From: DATIJJ01 sp039936115 | GTDB lineage: Bacteria; Pseudomonadota; Gammaproteobacteria; DSM-16500 | Direction of reading: 5' to 3' | Length of the DNA: 16,774 bases | Assembly (NCBI GenBank): GCA_039936115.1 | Contig: JBDTIZ010000051.1 | Span: forward strand, 1-16,774 | Part shown: one piece after another, positions 1 to 5,223 of the stretch | Numbering within the stretch: the stretch's first letter is position 1 | Layout of the letters: each line of letters begins with the position of its first letter | Program-made: the position numbers and the translations under genes | Notes under the pieces: model-generated | The model's database searches: none | What the model was told of the DNA's origin: nothing | What the model saw: only the letters and a program-made list of their open reading frames with translations

Positions 1-30
1 TACTGCGCATAATAATTATCTTTCCCGTTG

Positions 31-61
31 AATTTCCGTCGAGCCTAAACTCGACGGAATT
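31..61 (-). terminator. Hairpin downstream of the HU-like gene, possible terminator
   Basis: An inverted repeat lies 10 bp past the HU-like stop codon. Arms CCGTCGAG (36-43) and CTCGACGG (50-57) pair perfectly around a 6-nt loop, and the stem extends by 2 to 4 A-T pairs. On the minus strand the stem ends in AAATT but no long U run follows, so the terminator role is only likely. It could act in either direction. Confidence 0.45.
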
Positions 62-70
62 ACATAGATA

Positions 71-460
71 TTATCCTTGCAATATAACTTCTTTAAGCGA
101 TTTAAGTGGTCTCACTTTAATGACATCGCGTTTAGGTTTAGCAGCAATTTTAATTGTTTCACCTGTCATAGGATTTCGACCATCACGTGCTTTTGTAGCA
201 GGCTTGGTTTTTCGCACAACCTTAATAGCCATTTCTGGAATAGCAAATTCACCCGAGCCTTTTTTGATTAAATGACACTTTGCTATATGCCCTGCCGTAA
301 TGAACACAGTTTTAACCTGATTGAGGGTTAATCCTGCCTCAGTTGCAATACTTTTTAATATTTGCATTTTAGTTTGTTTCTGAGTAATTGCTTTTAGTGA
401 CAATGATGGAGATTGTGATTTTGGTTTTTTTGAAGATTTTGTAGCTTTTTTCGTTTTCAT
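71..460 (-). CDS. HU/IHF-family DNA-binding protein with Lys-rich N-terminal tail
   Basis: Predicted nucleoid-associated protein, 129 aa, which would bind and bend DNA as a dimer. Residues 1-28 form a basic tail rich in Lys, Ser and Thr. Residues about 29-123 match the HU fold: a helical start (TKMQILKSIATEAGL), a G-S-G-E-F beta turn near 68-72, and the DNA arm with R95-N96-P97, the Pro expected to intercalate, followed by MTGETIKI. Classical HU is about 90 aa, so the tail is an addition. The frame stays open upstream to 508, but the ATG at 460 is preceded by AAGGA at good spacing, and the upstream extension crosses a hairpin. It lies downstream of a DUF2905 gene in the same orientation. The family is clear; the specific paralogue is not. 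Confidence 0.88.
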   Translation of the reverse strand: MKTKKATKSSKKPKSQSPSLSLKAITQKQTKMQILKSIATEAGLTLNQVKTVFITAGHIAKCHLIKKGSGEFAIPEMAIKVVRKTKPATKARDGRNPMTGETIKIAAKPKRDVIKVRPLKSLKEVILQG

Positions 461-496
461 TTGATGCTTCCTTGTATGTGTTAAAAATCCTTGTAA

Positions 497-519
497 CTGA
501 AAAAGCACAACTTTTTCAG
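497..519 (-). terminator. Perfect 9-bp inverted repeat between DUF2905 and HU-like genes
   Basis: CTGAAAAAG (497-505) and CTTTTTCAG (511-519) pair perfectly around a 5-nt loop in the 71-bp spacer between the two minus-strand genes. The stem is AT-rich and is followed on the minus strand by TTACAAGG, not a U tract. It could be a weak terminator, an attenuator, or a protein-binding palindrome in the HU leader. Confidence 0.35.
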
Positions 520-531
520 GCTAAGAGAGTA

Positions 532-732
532 TTAACGATTTAGTAGCCACATAATAATCGAAAATACCATGCTGATAATAATACATGTCGTAATCGGAAA
601 ATAAAACACGGAATCACCGCGCCGAATGAGTATGTCTCCTGGCAGATGACCAATTCCACATTTTTTCAGCAAAGGCCACAAGACGCCGAGCGCTATTAGC
701 AATACACCTAAAAGTATAAACATGCGTGACAT
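532..732 (-). CDS. DUF2905 family small membrane protein
   Basis: 66-aa protein with two predicted membrane helices, at about residues 4-21 and 45-64. They are joined by a short polar loop carrying the GHLPGDI-x-I-R-R-G motif that marks DUF2905, a widespread bacterial family of unknown function. Length is normal for the family. The start at 732 has a GAGAG Shine-Dalgarno-like sequence about 8 nt upstream; an in-frame ATG at 723 is the alternative. It lies upstream of the HU-like gene in the same direction. No biochemical role can be assigned from sequence. Confidence 0.85.
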   Translation of the reverse strand: MSRMFILLGVLLIALGVLWPLLKKCGIGHLPGDILIRRGDSVFYFPITTCIIISMVFSIIMWLLNR

Positions 733-836
733 ACGTTTTCTCTCGTAAACAGAGTCAAGCCTATCACCAAACTAAGCTTGGCGTTAAGAAAATCATCTAT
801 CAATAAAAAAAACCCTTCACTTCAATAGAGGTAATT

Positions 837-1175
837 ATGCAGCCGCGTCTTATTCGATTAAGAGATGCTCCCGATTACATCGGGATGGACAAAAATCGTT
901 TCAATAAATTAGTCAGACCATTGTTAATTGAAATTCCTATCGGAAAATTTGGAATTGCTTTCGACAGACTTGATTTAGACAGCTGGGTCGATCATTATAA
1001 GCACCGCAATGGTCGTCCAGCCTCCAGAAATAACAGGAGGCAATTATGGGACGAAAACATATCCCAGGGTTACAAAAAATCGGCGACATTTGGCACATCG
1101 ACAAAAAAGTCAACGGCCGCAGAATTTGCGAAAGTACTGGAACAAGTCAACTCGAAGAAGCCCAGAAATATCTAG
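837..1175 (+). CDS. Small helix-turn-helix protein upstream of and overlapping the integrase
   Basis: 112 aa. The N-terminal half (about 4-55) looks like an AlpA/excisionase-type winged helix-turn-helix: RLRDAPDYIGMDKNRFNKLV resembles a helix-turn-helix, and the AFDRLDLDSWVDHY stretch resembles the wing that ends such domains. The C-terminal part (about 65-112) is basic and low in complexity. The start is supported by GAGG 6 nt upstream. The last 43 codons overlap the first 43 codons of the integrase in another frame. Likely role: excisionase or regulator for the recombinase, inferred from the fold and position. From memory, similar proteins sit just upstream of integrases in other proteobacterial elements. 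Confidence 0.72.
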   Translation: MQPRLIRLRDAPDYIGMDKNRFNKLVRPLLIEIPIGKFGIAFDRLDLDSWVDHYKHRNGRPASRNNRRQLWDENISQGYKKSATFGTSTKKSTAAEFAKVLEQVNSKKPRNI

Positions 1176-2161
1176 TACGACGATTAGAAATGATTCGGCA
1201 AGCTGAGGTATATGGGATCCGACCAAAACGGATATTTAGAGATGCGGCTATAAAATATATGCTGGAGAATAAGCATAAAAAAAGTCTTAAAACTGATGCT
1301 GCTGGGTTAAAAGCAATTGATCCTTATATTGGTGAATTGTTTTTAGAAGCAATCCACATGGGAAGCTTACAGTCATACATTAATGCAAGGCGGCAAGAGG
1401 GTGTTAAATCTCGAACTATCAATCTTAGTTTGCAGATTGTACGACACATTCTCAATCTTGCTGCTGGTGAATGGATGGATGAGTTTGGGCTTACATGGAT
1501 GGCTTCGGCACCCAAAATAAAGTTATTGCCCCAATTGGATAGCCGAAAGCCCTATCCTTTAACCTGGGAGGAGCAAGAAAAATTGTTTGCTGCTCTACCA
1601 GAGTATGTGAGAGAAATGGCATTGTTTGCCGTAAACACAGGCTGTCGTGACAAAGAGGTCTGCAATTTGAAATGGCAATGGGAAGTAAAGGTCTCAATAC
1701 CTGACGTGGGTTCCGTATTTATCATTCCGGGAGGGCATGTCAAAAACGCCGAGGACAGGTTAGTTGTATTGAATCCAATAGCCCGCAATGTTATAGAAAG
1801 ACAACGAGGGAAACATCCTGAGTTTGTTTTTACATACAAAGGCAATAATGTGAGTCGTATGCTTAATCGTGCTTGGAAAAAAGCTCGTAAAAATGCTGAG
1901 CTGCCTAATGCACGAGTACATGATCTAAAGCATACATTTGGAAGAAGATTAAGAGCTGCGGGCGTGAGCTTTGAAGATAGGCAAGACTTGTTGGGACACA
2001 AATCAGCAAGGATTACTACACACTACTCTGCTGCTGAAGTTCTTAGCTTATTAGAAGCTTCCAAAAGAGTCTGCGAAGAGGCTCGAAAGCCAACACTCAC
2101 TTTACTCAGGTCAGAAGCAGCGAATTGGGGTCACGAAAAAGTCACGAAGATGATTATTTGA
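1046..2161 (+). CDS. Tyrosine recombinase (phage/island-type integrase)
   Basis: 371 aa, full length for a phage/ICE integrase that performs site-specific recombination. Residues 1-60 look like an arm-site-binding domain, about 62-150 the core-binding SAM-like domain, and 165-335 the catalytic domain. Catalytic residues visible: R201 (in GCRDKEVCNLKW), K233 (GGHVK), H292 (HDLKHTF), H318 (LLGHKS) and nucleophile Y327 (THYS). The second Arg of the usual R-K-HxxR-H-Y set is Lys295. I recall this HDLKHT form in other integrases, so the enzyme is probably active. The start has a near-perfect AGGAGG at 1036-1041 inside the upstream HTH gene. The gene reads toward the 3' end of tRNA-Lys, 38 bp away, so this tRNA is the probable integration target. 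Confidence 0.93.
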   Translation: MGRKHIPGLQKIGDIWHIDKKVNGRRICESTGTSQLEEAQKYLVRRLEMIRQAEVYGIRPKRIFRDAAIKYMLENKHKKSLKTDAAGLKAIDPYIGELFLEAIHMGSLQSYINARRQEGVKSRTINLSLQIVRHILNLAAGEWMDEFGLTWMASAPKIKLLPQLDSRKPYPLTWEEQEKLFAALPEYVREMALFAVNTGCRDKEVCNLKWQWEVKVSIPDVGSVFIIPGGHVKNAEDRLVVLNPIARNVIERQRGKHPEFVFTYKGNNVSRMLNRAWKKARKNAELPNARVHDLKHTFGRRLRAAGVSFEDRQDLLGHKSARITTHYSAAEVLSLLEASKRVCEEARKPTLTLLRSEAANWGHEKVTKMII

Positions 2162-2166
2162 AACTC

Positions 2167-2191
2167 GAAAAAATCAACATAACCTGTTGAT
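2167..2191 (-). terminator. Intrinsic terminator of the tRNA operon
   Basis: On the minus strand, 8 nt past tRNA-Lys, ATCAACA (2191-2185) and TGTTGAT (2179-2173) form a 7-bp stem with a 5-nt loop, followed directly by a run of five T. This is a clean Rho-independent terminator for the Pro-Arg-His-Lys transcript. It may also help block antisense transcription into the integrase gene, which ends 6 bp away. Confidence 0.75.
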
Positions 2192-2199
2192 TCTATTGA

Positions 2200-2220
2200 T
2201 GGGCCGTGTTGGGATCGAAC
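2200..2220 (-). other. Candidate attachment-site core in the tRNA-Lys 3' end
   Basis: Inferred only from position. Integrases of this type usually target the T-arm and acceptor end of a tRNA, and this integrase gene ends 38 bp from the tRNA-Lys 3' end. No second copy of this stretch is visible in positions 1-2199, so the other end of any element lies outside the window or has been lost. Confidence 0.3.
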
Positions 2221-2272
2221 CAACGACCTATTGATTAAGAGTCAACTGCTCTACCAACTGAGCTAACGGCCC
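2200..2272 (-). tRNA. tRNA-Lys (CTT)
   Basis: Complete cloverleaf on the minus strand: acceptor GGGCCGT pairs with ACGGCCC, D-arm GCTC/GAGC, anticodon loop CTCTTAA giving CTT, T-arm GTTGG/CCAAC around TTCGATC, discriminator A. The next three bases are TCA rather than CCA, so the CCA end would have to be added or corrected by tRNA nucleotidyltransferase. It is the last gene of the tRNA operon and the likely target of the neighbouring integrase. Confidence 0.95.
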
Positions 2273-2290
2273 GTTTTTATGGAAAATAAG

Positions 2291-2367
2291 TGGGGTGAAC
2301 GATGGGGATCGAACCCACGACAACCGGAATCACAATCCGGGGCTCTACCGACTGAGCTACGTCCACC
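2291..2367 (-). tRNA. tRNA-His (GTG)
   Basis: Cloverleaf on the minus strand with anticodon loop TTGTGAT (GTG). The extra 5' G (position -1), characteristic of tRNA-His, faces the discriminator C. Acceptor GTGGACG pairs with CGTTCAC with one G-T wobble. The 3' CCA is encoded (2293-2291). Confidence 0.96.
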
Positions 2368-2425
2368 ATAACTGCCTACAATGTGCACAGGATCTTGATC
2401 TATCAGGCAAGTCCCGAGGTAAAAT

Positions 2426-2502
2426 TGGCGCGCCTGACAGGATTCGAACCTGTTACCCTCGGCTTAGAAGGCCGATGCTCTATCCGAATGAGCTACAGGC
2501 GC
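2426..2502 (-). tRNA. tRNA-Arg (TCT)
   Basis: Cloverleaf on the minus strand: acceptor GCGCCTG/CAGGCGC, anticodon loop CTTCTAA giving TCT, T-arm ACAGG/CCTGT around TTCGAAT, discriminator G. The 3' CCA is encoded (2428-2426). Confidence 0.96.
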
Positions 2503-2530
2503 TCATTAGAAAATTTAAACTAAAAAATAA

Positions 2531-2604
2531 TCGGGGTAGAGGGATTCGAACTCTCGACATCCTGCTCCCAAAGCAGGCGCGCTACCAGGCTGCGCTATAC
2601 CCCG
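2531..2604 (-). tRNA. tRNA-Pro (TGG)
   Basis: Cloverleaf on the minus strand: acceptor CGGGGTA/TACCCCG, D-arm GCGC/GCGC, anticodon stem CCTGC/GCAGG with loop TTTGGGA giving TGG, discriminator A. The genome then reads TTA, so CCA is not encoded. It is the first gene of the operon, about 25 nt from the predicted transcription start. Confidence 0.95.
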
Positions 2605-2607
2605 TTT

Positions 2608-2630
2608 CCGTTGCAAAACAGTAGCAACGG
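2608..2630 (-). other. Hairpin in the 5' leader of the tRNA operon
   Basis: CCGTTGC (2608-2614) and GCAACGG (2624-2630) form a perfect 7-bp inverted repeat with a 9-nt loop. It fills almost the whole stretch between the predicted transcription start (about 2630) and the mature 5' end of tRNA-Pro (2604). The primary transcript would therefore begin with a hairpin, which could affect RNase P or 5'-end processing. Confidence 0.6.
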
Positions 2631-2665
2631 GTTCGCATAATACTCGGCGAACCCTCTCTAGTCAA
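2629..2665 (-). promoter_or_regulatory. Sigma-70 promoter of the tRNA operon, with embedded inverted repeat
   Basis: On the minus strand: -35 TTGACT (2665-2660), 17-bp spacer, -10 TATTAT (2642-2637), then a GC-rich discriminator GCGAACCCG as is typical of stringently controlled stable-RNA promoters. Predicted start is near 2630. An 8-bp perfect inverted repeat, GGGTTCGC (2629-2636) and GCGAACCC (2647-2654), flanks the -10 box with a 10-nt centre and may be an operator or a supercoiling-sensitive cruciform. Confidence 0.8.
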
Positions 2666-2724
2666 TTCATAAAACACACTAAAAATCATTTTATTTTAGG
2701 CAGTGATTCTAGCGATGATTACTG

Positions 2725-2748
2725 TATAATCCATATCCTACGTATAAT
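2725..2748 (+). promoter_or_regulatory. Probable folD promoter region (two TATAAT boxes)
   Basis: Two perfect -10 hexamers TATAAT lie at 2725-2730 and 2743-2748, 18 bp apart, directly upstream of folD. Neither has a convincing -35 at 16-18 bp. Use of the second would give a very short leader. The -10 match is seen; function is inferred. Confidence 0.45.
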
Positions 2749-2767
2749 CATAGCAATGGTAGTCACT

Positions 2768-3649
2768 ATGGTAGCGCAAATAATCGATGGCAAAATTCTC
2801 GCTCGCAAAATGCGTGAAGAAATCGCTGCAGAAATTGTAGTAAGAACACAGCAAGGGTTAAGACCTCCTGGGCTCGCTGTGATCTTGGTTGGCGAAGATC
2901 CCGCCTCTGATATTTACGTACGTAACAAACGTCAAGCCTGTGAACAAGCCGGCATAAAATCCATTTACCATCACTTACCCAGAACGGTTAGCGAAAAAGA
3001 ACTCGCTTCTTTAATTCAAAAATTAAATCAAGACAGGAGTGTAGATGGCATTCTTTTGCAGCTGCCTCTACCCGATCATATTGATAGTGACAACGTTCTT
3101 GAGTTAATTGATCCTCATAAAGATGTGGATGGCTTTAATGCTTACAACTTAGGCCGATTGGCTCAACGCAGACCTCTCCTTCGTCCCTGCACACCATTTG
3201 GCATCATGATGCTTCTGGATAGCATTAATCAGGTTTATAAAAATCGTCATGCCGTCATTGTCGGCGCATCCAATATTGTCGGTCGTCCCATGGCATTAGA
3301 ATTATTAATTGCTGGCTGTACTATCACAGTATGTCATCGGTTTACACAAGATTTAGGCGACTATGTTAAGCAAGCCGATATCCTGGTTTCAGCCACAGGA
3401 AAACCTGGCATTATAAAAGGCGAATGGATAAAACTGGGTGCAACTGTAATTGATGTTGGGATAAATCGTTTAGCGGATGGCTCAATCACCGGCGATATTG
3501 AATTCAAATCTGCTTCTGAGCGTGCTGGTTGGATTACTCCTGTACCCGGTGGTGTTGGGCCCATGACAGTCACCATGCTCTTGAAAAACACCTTGATGGC
3601 GGCAGGCTGTCATCCTGAACATAGTGAAGGATCAGTATTTGAAAAGTGA
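2768..3649 (+). CDS. folD: Bifunctional methylenetetrahydrofolate dehydrogenase/cyclohydrolase FolD
   Basis: Cytosolic enzyme that interconverts 5,10-methylene-THF, methenyl-THF and 10-formyl-THF with NADP, supplying one-carbon units for purines and formyl-Met-tRNA. 293 aa from the ATG at 2768. With this start, Y50 and K54 of the active site fall at the E. coli numbers, which favours it over the in-frame ATG at 2756. Other motifs are DGILLQLPLP, DKDVDGFN, the Rossmann stretch VIVGASNIVGRP and the C-terminal PVPGGVGPMT. The family fold ends near residue 280; the last 14 residues (GCHPEHSEGSVFEK) are encoded by a palindromic repeat that also supplies the stop codon. It follows the divergent tRNA operon and converges on the sugar transporter 7 bp away. 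Confidence 0.97.
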   Translation: MVAQIIDGKILARKMREEIAAEIVVRTQQGLRPPGLAVILVGEDPASDIYVRNKRQACEQAGIKSIYHHLPRTVSEKELASLIQKLNQDRSVDGILLQLPLPDHIDSDNVLELIDPHKDVDGFNAYNLGRLAQRRPLLRPCTPFGIMMLLDSINQVYKNRHAVIVGASNIVGRPMALELLIAGCTITVCHRFTQDLGDYVKQADILVSATGKPGIIKGEWIKLGATVIDVGINRLADGSITGDIEFKSASERAGWITPVPGGVGPMTVTMLLKNTLMAAGCHPEHSEGSVFEK

Positions 3650-3675
3650 TCCTTCATTATGTTCGGGATGACAGC
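3606..3675. repeat. 29-bp-arm palindromic repeat shared by the folD and transporter 3' ends (family B)
   Basis: Arms 3606-3634 and 3647-3675 pair over 29 bp with a 12-nt loop. The two non-Watson-Crick positions (3616/3665 and 3624/3657) are G-U wobbles in the plus-strand RNA but A-C mismatches in the minus-strand RNA. The element holds the folD stop (3647-3649) and the transporter stop (3657-3659) and encodes both C-terminal tails. A diverged copy lies at 10432-10497. It probably serves as a bidirectional terminator or mRNA 3' stabiliser between convergent genes. Confidence 0.9.
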
Positions 3676-5033
3676 ACGCGCCGATGTTTTTTAAAAAAGT
3701 AATGCTGTATCTCTTCTAGCGAACGCGCTTTTGTCTCAGGTAAAAAGAAATACGTCACCAGAAAATAAAGCGTGCTAAAAAATGCAAACAGCCAATAAGT
3801 TTGTGCGACGCCAAGATGTTTTACTAAGGGCAAGAAAAAAGTCGCTAATAAAGTCGATGCTAATGAATTAAAAAACAAACAAACAGCTATCCCCTTTCCG
3901 CGCACTTGAGTTGGAAATAATTCTGAAATCGCAAGCCACACCACAACACCTGGACCCACAGCAAAAAACATAATATAAAAAAGCAATCCAATTAATGATA
4001 AGATCCCTGCATTAGGTGAGTTAGGAATAAAATAATTTACCGCACCTAAAAATAACTCCGATAAAACAACTCCACCCACACCCAACAATAGCAACGGTCT
4101 ACGTCCCAACGTATCAATTAAAGTGATTGCAATAATAGTAAATAAAAAATTCAACACACCAATTCCAGCAGAACCTAGCATAGAAACAAAATTAGAACTG
4201 ATCCCAGCATTTTTTAAAATCAACGGTGCATACTGCAGAAAAGAATTAATACCTGTTAACTGATTAAAAATAGCGATCGCAATAGCAATCAAAGAAGGTA
4301 ACAAAAGTTCGTGTGAAAATAATTCACCCCACGTTTCTTTTCGGATTTCAAGCAAACTCGTTTGAATTTCTTTCACGTCACTTTCAACTTCTCGTTCGGA
4401 TTGTCGAATACGACGAAGAACTTGTTTGGCTGTTGCTAATTGATCATTTGCAATTAACCAGCGCGGTGTCTCTGGCAAAAAAAACATCCCAAAAAATAAA
4501 ATAAATGAGGGTATGAGAAGCACAGCAAACATCGCTCGCCAATTGCCTGATGAAGTAAAAAGCAAATCAACAAAATATGCTGCGACAATTCCAAAAGTAA
4601 GTAATAACTGGAAAAAAGTAACGTATTTTCCTCGATCTTTGCTGGGAACAATTTCAGCAACATACAATGGCACCGCGACAGCCACCACACCAACACCCAT
4701 ACCGAGCAGCAATCTGGCAAGCAATAACATTAAAAAACTATTCGCTAATAAAATCGCACTCACACCGAAAATAAAAATAACACTTGATGCCAAAATCAAA
4801 ATACGTCTACCGAAACGATCGCTGACGGGTCCTGCGATTAAAGTACCGATCAATCCACCACCAAGCACAGCTCCAACAATCATACCGACTTCTGTGTCAT
4901 TCATTGGAATCGTATTTTTTATAAAAAGTAATGCGCCGGAAATAACGCCCATATCATAGCCATATAAAATTCCGCCTATGCTTACAAGACCTGCGATACA
5001 TAATACGAAGAAGTTTTTTTTGGTTTCTTGCAT
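3657..5033 (-). CDS. MFS sugar porter family transporter (sugar/H+ symporter)
   Basis: 458-aa inner-membrane protein with 12 predicted helices, of the sugar porter family (XylE/GalP/AraE type). Motifs: GYDMGVISGAL with D27, the residue at the proton-coupling Asp position in XylE; SDRFGRR after helix 2; PETPRW at 187-192 before the central loop; QLTGIN at 258-263, the sugar-binding helix 7; DTLGRRP; and PETKARSLEEI near the C-terminus. The substrate cannot be read from sequence; a pentose or hexose is likely. The final residues VLSSRT are encoded inside the palindromic repeat shared with folD. The start at 5033 has only a distant AAGG. A repeat array separates it from the Sel1-repeat gene upstream. 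Confidence 0.93.
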   Translation of the reverse strand: MQETKKNFFVLCIAGLVSIGGILYGYDMGVISGALLFIKNTIPMNDTEVGMIVGAVLGGGLIGTLIAGPVSDRFGRRILILASSVIFIFGVSAILLANSFLMLLLARLLLGMGVGVVAVAVPLYVAEIVPSKDRGKYVTFFQLLLTFGIVAAYFVDLLFTSSGNWRAMFAVLLIPSFILFFGMFFLPETPRWLIANDQLATAKQVLRRIRQSEREVESDVKEIQTSLLEIRKETWGELFSHELLLPSLIAIAIAIFNQLTGINSFLQYAPLILKNAGISSNFVSMLGSAGIGVLNFLFTIIAITLIDTLGRRPLLLLGVGGVVLSELFLGAVNYFIPNSPNAGILSLIGLLFYIMFFAVGPGVVVWLAISELFPTQVRGKGIAVCLFFNSLASTLLATFFLPLVKHLGVAQTYWLFAFFSTLYFLVTYFFLPETKARSLEEIQHYFFKKHRRVLSSRT

Positions 5034-5078
5034 GGTTTTATTTGCCTTAAATGTATTTTTTATTATTTCAAGCCCAGA

Positions 5079-5097
5079 CCCCGCAACAAGTGCGGGG
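5079..5097. repeat. Family A dispersed palindrome (CCCCGCA hairpin), copy 1
   Basis: CCCCGCA and TGCGGGG form a 7-bp stem with a 5-nt loop, followed by TGACA. The same element recurs inverted at 10379-10404 and degenerate at 10532-10553. It lies between the Sel1-repeat gene and the transporter and could act as a terminator on the minus strand, although no U tract follows. Confidence 0.8.
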
Positions 5098-5216
5098 TGA
5101 CAAGGTCAAGTGCAGGATGACAAGGTCAAAGTGCAGGATGACAGGGTCAAGTGCGGGATGACAAGGTCAGGTGCAGGATGACAGTGCAGGATGGCAAGGT
5201 CAAACGCAGGTTGACA
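5090..5216. repeat. Tandem array of about six 20-21 bp units
   Basis: Imperfect head-to-tail units on the pattern GTGCAGGATGACAAGGTCAA start at 5090, 5110, 5131, 5151, 5171 (truncated to 13 bp), 5184 and 5205 (partial). The first unit contains the 3' half of the adjacent family A palindrome, so the array looks like a local expansion of that element. There are no unique spacers, which excludes CRISPR. It ends 7 bp before the Sel1-repeat stop codon. Confidence 0.88.
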
Positions 5217-5223
5217 GTTGTTA

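Noticed and set aside
461..508. Longer start for the HU-like protein at 508
   Set aside because: It would run through a perfect hairpin and lacks a ribosome site; the ATG at 460 has AAGGA.
1552..2001. 149-codon minus-strand frame inside the integrase
   Set aside because: It is fully antisense to a well-supported integrase, has no recognisable domain, and no ribosome site was evident.
2295..2624. Plus-strand frame of 109 codons with peptides such as GDRTHDNRNHNP and APDRIRTC
   Set aside because: It is the antisense read-through of the His, Arg and Pro tRNA genes, a classic spurious ORF.
2756..2767. Upstream folD ATG at 2756
   Set aside because: Starting at 2768 puts Y50 and K54 at the E. 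coli numbers; the four extra residues match nothing in the family.
5090..5216. CRISPR array
   Set aside because: The ~20-bp units are contiguous with no unique spacers, and there are no cas genes nearby.
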